Assembly (NCBI GenBank): GCA_958405585.1 | Contig: CATYEP010000034.1 | Coordinates: 1-15,432, forward strand | Reading direction: 5' to 3' | DNA: 15,432 bases | From: an uncultured Eubacteriales bacterium | GTDB lineage: Bacteria; Bacillota; Clostridia; Christensenellales; Borkfalkiaceae | Shown here: piece after piece, positions 1 to 7,718 of the stretch | Numbering within the stretch: the stretch's first letter is position 1 | Layout of the letters: every line of letters starts with the position of its first letter | The notes under the pieces: generated by a model | What the model was told of the DNA's origin: nothing | What the model saw: the letters and a program-made list of their open reading frames with translations, nothing else | Databases searched by the model: none | Translations under genes and position numbers: made by a program

Positions 1-136
1 GGGCTGTTTTTTTAATCTTTCACCCAAAACATTTTTTTTTTTTTTTTGTTTTTTTTTCTTCGTCGGTTTTGGTTTTTTTGGGGGGGCCCGGGGGGGGGGG
101 GCGCGGCCCAAAAACCCCCCCCCCCCCCCCCTCTCG
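1..136. other. Low-complexity contig-end sequence
   Basis: The stretch is dominated by long homopolymer runs: T tracts around 33-58, G tracts around 78-101 and C tracts around 115-131. There is almost no ordinary mixed sequence between them, and no open reading frame, RNA gene or promoter can be recognised. Such runs occur nowhere else in the window. The most economical reading is an assembly or sequencing artefact at a contig end rather than biology. It hides whatever lies downstream of the minus-strand DnaD-family gene. Confidence 0.75.
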
Positions 137-260
137 TTAAAAGGCTGTTCAAATGTTGCAGACCTTAATGTTATTGAAGAATGGCAGTACGGTTTTGTTA
201 TAAGAAAAAATGAAGAAGCGGAATCGAAACGGAAAAGAGAAACACGGAATATTTTTTTGA
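137..260. other. Short region downstream of the DnaD-family gene, no supported gene
   Basis: This is ordinary-looking sequence between the junk and the stop codon of the minus-strand gene. I see no convincing hairpin terminator. None of the minus-strand frames gives a recognisable continuation into a DnaC-type AAA+ domain. One plus-strand frame stays open through here and reads protein-like, but it runs on antisense into the DnaD-family gene to 523 and has no recognisable family. I do not call a gene. Confidence 0.5.
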
Positions 261-2039
261 TCAGAGTTCGATATTGGAATAGACGTCGAGAATATTTTCG
301 AGCTTTTTTTCGTCGGATGCGTTTTCGACAAATTCCTTATAGCAGGAACAGACATTGCCGTCCTTGTCGAATCCGGTATCGTTGCATTTTTTGCAGCGGT
401 ATTGAGGAACGAGCATGGATTCTTTCAGATTCATGGATTTCAGCAATGCGGCGCGGCGGGTTTTCAGATCTTTCAGGGAAGATTCCAATTCCGTGGTGCC
501 GCCGCCGAGAGCTTCCGCCTTAGCCAGTTTGATTTCGGTTGCTTTGATTTCCTCTTCGTTTTTACGGAAGTCTGCGTCGGCGCGGGCGCGTTTGAGATAA
601 TGATCCGCAATATCCCGAGCGCGTTCGCGGAGATTGAAGTAATAGTTCTGAACTTTTTTACGGAATTCGGCGTCATGTTCTTCGCGCATTTGTTTCTGAT
701 AATAATTTTCTTTCGGCTGTTCTTTGACGAGCTGATCCGGGTTAAAAATATTTTTGGATTTCCAGGAAGACAGGACGGAGGTGATATAGGGCATCGGGCT
801 TGTCTTTCCTGCCGCCGTTTCCGCGGCTTTCAAGATCATTTCGTCCGAGAAATTCCAGCTTCGCCAGTTGCGCAGGCATTCTCTGTCCCAATTGTTGACG
901 CGGCGGGAAATGCCTGCCGTTTTGAGTACCTGACCCGCAAATTCCTGTTCTCTTGCTTCGCTTTCCATATAGGTCACGATACTGTCGGCTGAGACAACGC
1001 CCAAAGATACGAGTTTTCCGATAAGTTCGTCCATTTTTTCAAAGGATTTGCGTTCACGGCGGAAACAATATTTTGCGAGCTGTACCAGGGAAGAATCTTC
1101 GTATCCGGCCGCCAGCCATTTGCTGACGAAGTTATCCGTATATGTATCGACGATCTGGCAATATACCCCCAGTTCTTTGGCGACGGAAAGGGTAAGCGCA
1201 CGGATCTCCGTCTTTCTTGCAAGGTATTCCCGAATCTCGGTTTTGGAAAACTTTTTATTGGAATAAAGTTCCTGCAAAACCTCATCCAGCTTGTTGAGTC
1301 CGCTTTTTTTATATAAGGAAGCGGTAAATTCGATCACCGAAAGTTCAAAACCAAGTTCTTCCGTCCATTTTTTGAGTAATTTATAATCATCCGGTTCCGC
1401 TTTTCGGGTGGAGCCCATGGCACGCAGAATACCTGCGATATCGCCGCTCTGAACCATATAATCGGAGAGTTTGCTTTCGATCTGTTCGACGGTCGTGATT
1501 CCTTCGGCTGCGAAATTTCTTGCGACCTGCAAAATGTAATTCTGCGGAATGCTTTCGCCTTTCAGATCGATGCAGTAACGTACGATCAGGAGCATAGCTT
1601 CCGGTTTGATCGCATATTCTTCCATGACGGCAAAATATTTCATAAATTCGTTGGGTGAAATCATTTTTTTCGGCATCAGCGACTGAACCGCTTTATTAAA
1701 TTCCGAATATTTTTCCGTACGGATGCGTTTGGGTTTGCCTTTGGCATAATCAGCAGGGAAATAGCGCACAGAAAAAGGCTGGTAAGAAACGATTTCCAAT
1801 AAATCGAAATCCTCCCAGAATTTAAAAAGGTCGACAATTTTTTCTTCGGAAAAATTCAGCGTAGAAGCGGCTTCGGCGAGTGTGTAGTCCTGCTGAATAT
1901 TCTGGCAAAGATACAGCCCGAAGATATAAACTTTCACGGCGTCGCCATCCGCCATCGGCATATATTTCTGAATAAATTGGTTTTCGATTCCCGTATAAGA
2001 GGAAAGCGAAAACTCTTTTGAGTATGAGCAAAATCCCAT
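261..2039 (-). CDS. DnaD-family primosome protein with DnaC/DnaI-like N-terminal zinc-finger module at its C-terminus
   Basis: Probable replication-initiation protein acting in loading the replicative helicase. The first ~100 residues read as the winged-helix domain of clostridial DnaD proteins (a MADGDAVKVYIFGLYLC-type segment, then a helix-turn-helix-like stretch). About residues 125-460 hold three or four degenerate helical repeats, each of a Trp/aromatic-rich helix, a spacer and a YIxxVLxxW-like helix, as in the DnaB_2/DnaD domain. Residues ~470-540 are a charged coiled coil. C549, C552, C564 and C566 form a CxxC-x11-CxC zinc motif with the NDTGF signature that precedes the ATPase in DnaC/DnaI loaders. 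No Walker motif follows, and the protein stops 26 residues after the last Cys. ATG at 2039 is chosen because GGAG at 2047-2050 is spaced 7 bases from it; a TTG at 2045 is too close. At 592 residues it is much longer than ordinary DnaD. Family call firm; the composite architecture is my inference. Confidence 0.82.
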   Translation of the reverse strand: MGFCSYSKEFSLSSYTGIENQFIQKYMPMADGDAVKVYIFGLYLCQNIQQDYTLAEAASTLNFSEEKIVDLFKFWEDFDLLEIVSYQPFSVRYFPADYAKGKPKRIRTEKYSEFNKAVQSLMPKKMISPNEFMKYFAVMEEYAIKPEAMLLIVRYCIDLKGESIPQNYILQVARNFAAEGITTVEQIESKLSDYMVQSGDIAGILRAMGSTRKAEPDDYKLLKKWTEELGFELSVIEFTASLYKKSGLNKLDEVLQELYSNKKFSKTEIREYLARKTEIRALTLSVAKELGVYCQIVDTYTDNFVSKWLAAGYEDSSLVQLAKYCFRRERKSFEKMDELIGKLVSLGVVSADSIVTYMESEAREQEFAGQVLKTAGISRRVNNWDRECLRNWRSWNFSDEMILKAAETAAGKTSPMPYITSVLSSWKSKNIFNPDQLVKEQPKENYYQKQMREEHDAEFRKKVQNYYFNLRERARDIADHYLKRARADADFRKNEEEIKATEIKLAKAEALGGGTTELESSLKDLKTRRAALLKSMNLKESMLVPQYRCKKCNDTGFDKDGNVCSCYKEFVENASDEKKLENILDVYSNIEL

Positions 2040-2046
2040 GAGCAAA

Positions 2047-2050
2047 CTCC
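2047..2050 (-). promoter_or_regulatory. Ribosome binding site of the DnaD-family gene
   Basis: Reading the minus strand, GGAG lies 7 bases upstream of the ATG at 2039. It decides between that ATG and an in-frame TTG two codons earlier, which would leave no usable spacing. Confidence 0.7.
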
Positions 2051-2059
2051 GCGCAACGC

Positions 2060-2088
2060 TTGATTTATTTGGTAAGATGCGCTATACT
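2060..2088 (+). promoter_or_regulatory. Sigma-A-type promoter driving sbcD and the plus-strand gene run
   Basis: A -35 box TTGATT at 2060-2065 and a -10 box TATACT at 2083-2088 are separated by exactly 17 bases. Transcription would start near 2095, leaving a leader of about 88 bases before the sbcD ATG. Its -10 box abuts that of the opposing promoter. Boxes and spacing are seen directly; activity is inferred. Confidence 0.65.
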
Positions 2089-2117
2089 ATTATATAAATT
2101 ATTTGTCGGGAAATCAA
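2089..2117 (-). promoter_or_regulatory. Sigma-A-type promoter driving the DnaD-family gene
   Basis: On the minus strand, a -35 box TTGATT (2112-2117) and a consensus -10 box TATAAT (2089-2094) are separated by exactly 17 bases. Transcription would start near 2082, about 43 bases before the ATG at 2039. The site sits directly against the plus-strand promoter, so two polymerases probably cannot occupy both at once. Confidence 0.7.
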
Positions 2118-2122
2118 GATTA

Positions 2123-2157
2123 TTTGCGCCCGAAAGCGGGCAAAAATTTTTCTTTTT
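2123..2157 (+). terminator. Terminator-like hairpin in the sbcD leader (possible attenuator)
   Basis: TTTGC at 2123-2127 pairs with GCAAA at 2140-2144, and CCG at 2130-2132 pairs with CGG at 2137-2139 around an AAAG loop, with a two-base bulge. Alternatively GCCCG (2128-2132) pairs with CGGGC (2137-2141). A T-rich tract follows at 2147-2157 and continues to about 2168. It lies between the predicted transcription start and the sbcD ribosome binding site, so it could attenuate the operon. The short stem makes this a moderate call. Confidence 0.4.
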
Positions 2158-2182
2158 GAGTTTTTTTCCTGTGCGGAGAAGT

Positions 2183-3349
2183 ATGAGAGTATTGCACACA
2201 TCCGATTGGCATATCGGCAAACGGCTGGCCGGAAGAGAGCGTCTGGAAGAACAGGCGGCAGCGTTGGAGGAGATCGTAAATATCTGTGAACGCGAATCGG
2301 TGGAGCTGGTTTTGGTTGCGGGCGATATATTCGATACCTTTTTACCTCCCGCGGAGGCAGAAGATCTTTTTTACCGTGCAGTGAAAAAAATTGCAGGCGA
2401 AGACCGCTGTGTAGTGCTGATCAGCGGCAATCATGACGATAACATCCGGCTGGGTGCGGCAACGTCGCTGTCTGAAGAGCTCGGGATTTATATTTTCGGC
2501 AACGCAGGCAGGGTTCCGAAATTATATCCGGGTCGGAGCGTGTGCGCGAGGGAAGCGGGCGCCAATCATCTTGTGATCGGGAATGCGGCGGGCGAAGAAA
2601 TATTTATCAATGTTTTACCGTATCCCAACGAAGCGAGATTAAAAGAAGATAAGAATCCGGATGAGAGCTTTATCGAAAAAATGCAACGCTGGATGGAAAT
2701 GGGGCAGAAAGAGAACGTGCGCCGTTTGCCGTCGGTATTTTTATCGCATCTTTTTATTGCGGGGGGGCAAGTAAGCGAAGGCGAACGCCAGATCGATCTC
2801 GGCGGCGCCAGGGCAGTTCCGCTCGGAGCATTGCCTGCCTGCGAATATACTGCTCTCGGCCATTTGCATAAGCGCCAGCAGTTTAAAAACAATGTGGTCT
2901 ACAGCGGATCGATTTTGCAGTATTCTTTTGACGAAGCGGGGATGGAAAAGAGTGTTACCGTCTTTGATATTGATAAAGGCGGTGTGCGCGATTTACGCAA
3001 GATACCGCTCAAATCAGGGAAACAGCTCGTTCGGCTTTCGGCAAACGGTATGCAGGACGCTCTGTCTCTCGTAAAAAAATACCCGGATTGTTATATTGAA
3101 TTGACCATGTATCTCAACGAACCGCTTCTGACGGCGCAGGTTCGGGAACTGAAAGAGGCAAACGAGGGCATCTTGATTTTATTTCCAAAGGTTCAGGGCA
3201 GCGGCGAGAATGCGGATGTATTGTCGCTCAGGCAGCTTCCCGCGTCGGAGCTGTTCAAAACGTATTATAAGTCGATATATTCGGAGGAGCCGTCCGATGA
3301 TCTGACCGAATTATTTCTATCTTTGACGGAGCATGCCGATGAAACCTAA
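2183..3349 (+). CDS. sbcD: SbcD, nuclease subunit of the SbcCD (Mre11-Rad50-type) DNA end-processing complex
   Basis: Mn-dependent exo/endonuclease subunit that, with SbcC, opens hairpins and processes blocked or broken DNA ends in the cytoplasm. The calcineurin-like phosphoesterase motifs are all present: D8 and H10 in the SDWHIGK motif, D48 in AGDIFD, N83-H84 in SGNHD, H189 in SHLF, and H227/H229 in GHLHK. The C-terminal part, ~270-388, matches the SbcD capping region. The frame is open upstream to 2060, but that would add 41 residues of non-family sequence and place the start inside the promoter. ATG at 2183 has GGAGAA just before it and starts the conserved MRVLHTSDWHIG, giving 388 residues, normal for SbcD. 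The gene overlaps sbcC by 11 bases, indicating coupled translation. It is the first gene after the plus-strand promoter, and its leader carries a terminator-like hairpin. Confidence 0.95.
   Translation: MRVLHTSDWHIGKRLAGRERLEEQAAALEEIVNICERESVELVLVAGDIFDTFLPPAEAEDLFYRAVKKIAGEDRCVVLISGNHDDNIRLGAATSLSEELGIYIFGNAGRVPKLYPGRSVCAREAGANHLVIGNAAGEEIFINVLPYPNEARLKEDKNPDESFIEKMQRWMEMGQKENVRRLPSVFLSHLFIAGGQVSEGERQIDLGGARAVPLGALPACEYTALGHLHKRQQFKNNVVYSGSILQYSFDEAGMEKSVTVFDIDKGGVRDLRKIPLKSGKQLVRLSANGMQDALSLVKKYPDCYIELTMYLNEPLLTAQVRELKEANEGILILFPKVQGSGENADVLSLRQLPASELFKTYYKSIYSEEPSDDLTELFLSLTEHADET
3328..3331 (+). promoter_or_regulatory. Ribosome binding site of sbcC, inside the end of sbcD
   Basis: GGAG lies 7 bases before ATG 3339 but only 1 base before the in-frame ATG at 3333, so it selects 3339. 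That start also gives the family-typical N-terminus MKPKYLSFCGINSF. Confidence 0.65.
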
Positions 3350-6008
3350 ATATTTAAGTTTTTGCGGGATCAACAGCTTTTCCAAAAAGGCGGAGATCGA
3401 TTTCGAAAAATTGCTTTCCGGAGGAATATTCGGGATATTCGGCGATACGGGAAGCGGGAAGACGACAATTCTGGACGCCATGATCTTTGCTTTATATGGG
3501 CGTGTGGACAGGATTCGCGGCGGAAACGGGAACGAGATCATCAATTATAATTGCGATAAGGCACGAGTTCTTTTCGATTTTGAAACCGAAACGCATGACG
3601 GCCGCAAGGTCTATCGGATCGAGCGTGAGATCAAACGGAAAAATTCTGCGCAGTCACTTACATTGTCTGAACTGAGCGGAAAGAGGATCATAGCGATCAG
3701 CGACGGAGTGAAAAACACAAACGCCAAAATCCAGGAGATCGTCGGCCTTTCTTTTGAAGATTTTAAAAAGTGTATCGCATTGCCGCAGGGTGAGTTTGCG
3801 CAGTTTGTAAAATCGGAACGCGGCGACCGCTTGCGTTTGATTTCCAGGTTGTTCGGACTGGAACGTTTCGGGGATGTGTTGAATGCGCGCATCAAGGAAA
3901 AATACGCGGCCGTTAAATCTCTTTGTGACAGCAAGGAAGGGGAGCTTCGCGGGTATGCGGACGCGGATGATGCTGTACTGAAACAGTTAAAAGAAGATGC
4001 GAAACAGCTTGACGCACAAAAGAGCGAGCTGGATCTTGCATATGCAAATTTCAAGGCAGACTACGAGAAGGTAAAGACCGCATATGAGCGGACAAACCAA
4101 CGGAATAAGCTTTCCGAACAGCTGACGCTGCTTTTTGCAAAGCGTGAAGAGATGGACGGACTGGAAATTAAGGCGAAACAGATCCCGACGGCGCGGGAGA
4201 TTGTCGAACTTCGCCGCCGCCTGAACCGTTCGGAAAAGGAAAAAACCGATACATTGCTGGCGCAGGATAAGGCATTGACGGACAAAATAAATTCGCAGAA
4301 TACGTTGGATGAGCTGATCCGTTTTTTTGATGCGGATGCCAATAAAACGGCGGCGGAAGAGATCAACGGGAAACTGGCAAAAATTTCCTATGCGAAAACA
4401 GATGCGGAACTGCTGAAAGGATATGCACGGCAAAGGGAATCTTTGCGGGAACAATACCAGAAAACAGTTTCGAAACAGTCTGCGGCAAAGAAAAGAGCGC
4501 TGGAACAGGAAGTCTTGCGGGAAAAAATTGCTGACAAACTTGAAAAACTGGGGAAGCTGACGCCGGAGGCGTATCTTGCGGAACGGCTGGACAGTGCGCT
4601 TCTGGCGTCGGAATTTCGATCAGCCAAAGAATATTTTGAGAAGAGCAGGAGCGATCTGCACCGTGATTTTTTGGGCGGAGAATTGTTTGAGCGGGTGGAT
4701 GCCGAGCTTGTGAAAAAGGCGGCTGAGTACGCGGCTAAACTGGAGCGTGAAAAGTCCGCAGATGCGTCGGAACTGCTCGAATCTTTTAAAAAATTGCAAA
4801 GGCAAAGGGAAGAGCTTCTGGCGGAACAGAACGCCCATGCCTTGGAAAAAGCCAAAGCGGAGAGCGAATCCGACGAGGCAGGAAAAGAACTGGCTCGTAT
4901 TAAGTCTGACGGAGAGAAGATTGCGGATACGGTAAAAAAGCAGGAAGAGAAGATCCGAAATGCGCTCGGGGTATCCGAGATCCCGGATTTTGCTGTCCTG
5001 GAAAAAAATCTGCGCAATCAAAAAAAAGAGCTGCAGGATAGCCTCGAGCTGTTTACGAAAAAATGCGAAGATTTAAAAAAGAAGATAAGGGATGATGAGA
5101 TAGAGGAAACAAAGTGCCGTACGATGCTGGCACGGCTTGAGATCGCTCTGGCGGAAGATAAAAGCAAATTACAGGAGTTGCTGGCAACTTCCGGTTTTTC
5201 AGAAGAGGAGAAAGCGCAGAAATTGCTGGAGGAGATCCCGCAGGCAGAGCTTGTACTCAGGAAAGTTGAGTCATTCCGCAAAGAATTGCATGAAGTCCAG
5301 GCAAAGCTGAGTTTACTGGGGGACGGCGCTTCGGAAAATATATCGGAAGAAGAGTTTCAAAAAAGCGCACAGCAAATGCAGCTTTTGGCGCAGAAAAAGG
5401 AAGACGTCACCAAAAAATCGGCAGTGTATGCCCAGCAGGTTGCGGATCTTGAAAAGCGCGCCGAGGTGCGGAGAAGGCTGGAAAAAGAGCTTAAACGCGA
5501 AGAGGCGGAACTTTTTAAGATTGCGCGCCTTCGCGATCTTGTCCGCGGCAATGCTTTTATGGAATTTGTGGCAAGCGAATATCTTTCGGACATATCGGTG
5601 GCGGCGTCGAAAACGCTTTTACAGCTTACGGGCGGAAGGTATTTTATACGGTATAAATCCGGGTTTGTGATCATCGATAATCTTTGTGGCGGGGAAGAGA
5701 GGAGTGTCAACACTCTTTCGGGCGGAGAAACTTTTTTGGTGTCGCTTTCCCTGGCACTGGCGCTCAGTTCGGCGATATACGCAAAGTCGCTTCGGCCGAT
5801 CGAGTTTTTCTTTCTGGACGAAGGATTCGGTACGTTGGATGAAAAACTTATCGATACGGTGATGGACAGTCTGGAAAAATTAAAGAACAGTAAATTTTCT
5901 ATCGGATTGATCTCGCATGTGGAAGAATTGAAACACAGGATCAATAATAAAATAACGGTAACGGGTGCTGCTGAGGGAGGCAGTTCGGAAATACAGATCA
6001 GCTGCTGA
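3339..6008 (+). CDS. sbcC: SbcC, Rad50-type SMC-like ATPase of SbcCD, without a zinc-hook motif
   Basis: ATPase and DNA-tethering partner of SbcD. The ATPase halves are intact: Walker A GDTGSGKTT with K41, Q-loop LPQGEF with Q150, signature LSGGE at 793-797, Walker B FFFLDEG with D827-E828, D-loop TLDE, and switch His H860. Between ~170 and ~740 lie two long charged, Lys/Glu-rich coiled-coil arms. Rad50/SbcC proteins normally carry a CxxC zinc hook at the arm apex; here the apparent apex is near residues 441-456 (FLGGE at 444-448) and has no cysteine. None of the scattered cysteines of the protein form CxxC. The protein has 889 residues, shorter than Bacillus or E. coli SbcC (over 1000). Translation is coupled to sbcD by an 11-base overlap. 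Identity is certain; how the apex dimerises without the hook is open. Confidence 0.95.
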   Translation: MKPKYLSFCGINSFSKKAEIDFEKLLSGGIFGIFGDTGSGKTTILDAMIFALYGRVDRIRGGNGNEIINYNCDKARVLFDFETETHDGRKVYRIEREIKRKNSAQSLTLSELSGKRIIAISDGVKNTNAKIQEIVGLSFEDFKKCIALPQGEFAQFVKSERGDRLRLISRLFGLERFGDVLNARIKEKYAAVKSLCDSKEGELRGYADADDAVLKQLKEDAKQLDAQKSELDLAYANFKADYEKVKTAYERTNQRNKLSEQLTLLFAKREEMDGLEIKAKQIPTAREIVELRRRLNRSEKEKTDTLLAQDKALTDKINSQNTLDELIRFFDADANKTAAEEINGKLAKISYAKTDAELLKGYARQRESLREQYQKTVSKQSAAKKRALEQEVLREKIADKLEKLGKLTPEAYLAERLDSALLASEFRSAKEYFEKSRSDLHRDFLGGELFERVDAELVKKAAEYAAKLEREKSADASELLESFKKLQRQREELLAEQNAHALEKAKAESESDEAGKELARIKSDGEKIADTVKKQEEKIRNALGVSEIPDFAVLEKNLRNQKKELQDSLELFTKKCEDLKKKIRDDEIEETKCRTMLARLEIALAEDKSKLQELLATSGFSEEEKAQKLLEEIPQAELVLRKVESFRKELHEVQAKLSLLGDGASENISEEEFQKSAQQMQLLAQKKEDVTKKSAVYAQQVADLEKRAEVRRRLEKELKREEAELFKIARLRDLVRGNAFMEFVASEYLSDISVAASKTLLQLTGGRYFIRYKSGFVIIDNLCGGEERSVNTLSGGETFLVSLSLALALSSAIYAKSLRPIEFFFLDEGFGTLDEKLIDTVMDSLEKLKNSKFSIGLISHVEELKHRINNKITVTGAAEGGSSEIQISC

Positions 6009-6010
6009 GC

Positions 6011-6019
6011 AAGGGAGGT
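6011..6019 (+). promoter_or_regulatory. Strong ribosome binding site supporting a TTG start
   Basis: AAGGGAGGT, close to the full Shine-Dalgarno consensus, ends 4 bases before a TTG at 6024. No in-frame ATG lies nearby, so TTG is the likely initiator. It sits directly after the sbcC stop codon. Confidence 0.7.
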
Positions 6020-6023
6020 CATT

Positions 6024-7718
6024 TTGGCAAATAAAATTTTAACACCGATAACGCTCTGGAATGATTTTAATGATTCACTGCCGGTAAATGAGCAGATCGT
6101 CGATGAATGGACGGAAGAAAAATCCGTATTTCGGAAAGTCCGTTTGTCTGGGAGATCAGTCGGCGCATCGCGCGTGAATATTTTTGCGTTGTTCGGCATG
6201 CCGTCGGAAGGGAATTCAATTCCGGCTTTGCTGATTTTACCGGACTGCGATCACACGGCGGACATTGCGCTGATACGTCGGTTCGTACAAAAAGGATATG
6301 CCGTTCTCATGCCCGACTATCGCGGAGAATTTTCTGATTCGGAAGGAAAAGAATATACCGTATATCCGGAAGAAATTGCGTATGCGAATTATGAACAGGC
6401 AGGAAGACATCTGGACTTTGCGGAACCTTCGGCGGTTGAAACTTCCTGGTATGAATGGGTTGCCGTGGCGCGGTATTGCGTACGGTATCTGAGGGCGAAT
6501 GCGCAGATCTCCAAGATCGGGGTCATTGGTCTGAAAGCGGGCGGCGACATTGCCTGGCAGCTGGCGGCAACGAGCGATGATCTTTCCTGCGTGATCCCTG
6601 TTTGCGCGGGGGGCTGGCGGGCATATCGTGGGATCAATAAATTCGGGGATTCCGCGGCAGAATTGAAGATGGACGATGAACGGTATCGCTTTCTTGCGGG
6701 GGTGGATTCTCAGGCGTATGCGCAGTATGTGAAATGCCCCGTGCTGATGTTGTGTTCTACCAACGACGAGCGTTTTGACGCAGACAGGGCTTTCGACACC
6801 TTTGCGCGTATCAATCCGCAGCAGGATAAGACATTTTATTTTGCGGTACGGTACAACGGCAGGATCGGCAATACGGGAATGAACGATCTGGATCTTTTTG
6901 CGGATAAATATCTGAAAAGCAGGGAAGTGTTTATTCCATCGCCTGCGGAGATCAGTATCGAGGAGGATGACGGGGAACTGGTTGCCAAGATACGGTCTGA
7001 CAGGAACGGCGAAATGGTCTATTGTGAAGTTTTTATGGCGGAAGACTGTCCCGATTCTTCAGTCAGAGACTGGACGCGCTGTACGTTCAAACGTGAAACG
7101 GAAGAGCATGAACAGGTATTCCGACTGAACGCGTACAAGGGAAGTTCGCGTGTGTTTGCTTTTGCAAAGGCAAAATACAGTTGCGGGTTTGCGGTTTCGT
7201 CCAAGATCGCGGTCAGGAAGATAGAGAAACAGTACACGAATTTGACGGATAAAAACCGTATTTTGTACAGCAGTGTCAATAAATTTGACAGTTTTGTTCT
7301 TGATAAACTGGACAAGAACGTACTTGCGGATTGTTTTCTGGACAGCAGCGTGCCGCCTCTTTCGATGATTGAGGGGCCGTTCGGGATCCGCGGGATCTAT
7401 TCTTCGTACGGGCTGCGGCTTTACCGTATCAATGATCCGAAATACAGGCCGGAGCAGAACGCTTTGCTGAAGATGGATCTTTACAGTGCCGAGTCGAATA
7501 TTATCCGGCTCTGTATATTCGCTGCAAAGAACGGTGTTTCGGAGAAATATTATTGCAACCTGAAAGTTACGGGCGGAGAATACTGGGCTGATCGGGTGCT
7601 TTCTCCGAAAGATTTCAAAACGGAAGAAAACAAAGCGCTTTTGCAGTTTTCGGACGCCGTTTCCGTTTCATTTTCTTCGGATGAGCCGTTTTGTCTGAAT
7701 AATTTGCTTTGGATTTAA
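6024..7718 (+). CDS. Alpha/beta-hydrolase-fold protein lacking the catalytic Ser and His (probable pseudoenzyme)
   Basis: Residues ~50-300 follow the alpha/beta-hydrolase fold of the acetyl-xylan esterase / dienelactone hydrolase / S15-like type: a PALLILPDCDH strand, a GYAVLMPDYRGEF segment, an IGVIGLKAGGDIAW nucleophile-elbow segment, and a CPVLMLCSTNDERFD segment with the usual acid, D248. At the elbow the expected GxSxGG reads GLKAGG, with K171 where Ser should be. In the expected His segment, before the DLDLFADKYL helix, N278-G279 replaces the usual Asn-His. Residues ~310-564 form a beta-rich C-terminal region I do not recognise. There is no signal peptide, so it is probably cytoplasmic. 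The start is TTG with a strong Shine-Dalgarno 4 bases upstream. It follows sbcC by 15 bases. Fold fairly sure; loss of catalysis is inferred from the two missing residues. Role unknown. Confidence 0.75.
   Translation: MANKILTPITLWNDFNDSLPVNEQIVDEWTEEKSVFRKVRLSGRSVGASRVNIFALFGMPSEGNSIPALLILPDCDHTADIALIRRFVQKGYAVLMPDYRGEFSDSEGKEYTVYPEEIAYANYEQAGRHLDFAEPSAVETSWYEWVAVARYCVRYLRANAQISKIGVIGLKAGGDIAWQLAATSDDLSCVIPVCAGGWRAYRGINKFGDSAAELKMDDERYRFLAGVDSQAYAQYVKCPVLMLCSTNDERFDADRAFDTFARINPQQDKTFYFAVRYNGRIGNTGMNDLDLFADKYLKSREVFIPSPAEISIEEDDGELVAKIRSDRNGEMVYCEVFMAEDCPDSSVRDWTRCTFKRETEEHEQVFRLNAYKGSSRVFAFAKAKYSCGFAVSSKIAVRKIEKQYTNLTDKNRILYSSVNKFDSFVLDKLDKNVLADCFLDSSVPPLSMIEGPFGIRGIYSSYGLRLYRINDPKYRPEQNALLKMDLYSAESNIIRLCIFAAKNGVSEKYYCNLKVTGGEYWADRVLSPKDFKTEENKALLQFSDAVSVSFSSDEPFCLNNLLWI

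Noticed and set aside
131..523. A plus-strand frame open from about 131 to 523 whose first part (137-256) reads protein-like.
   Set aside because: It has no recognisable family, no start codon before 257, begins in the junk, and its second half is antisense to the well-supported DnaD-family gene.
2060..2182. The 41-residue N-terminal extension of sbcD starting at 2060.
   Set aside because: It lies over the promoter and leader hairpin and is not part of the SbcD family; the ATG at 2183 begins the conserved phosphoesterase motif and has a ribosome binding site.
3987..5281. Several long minus-strand frames opposite sbcC.
   Set aside because: They are Ser/Phe-rich shadows of the coiled-coil coding strand, with no family resemblance or ribosome binding sites.
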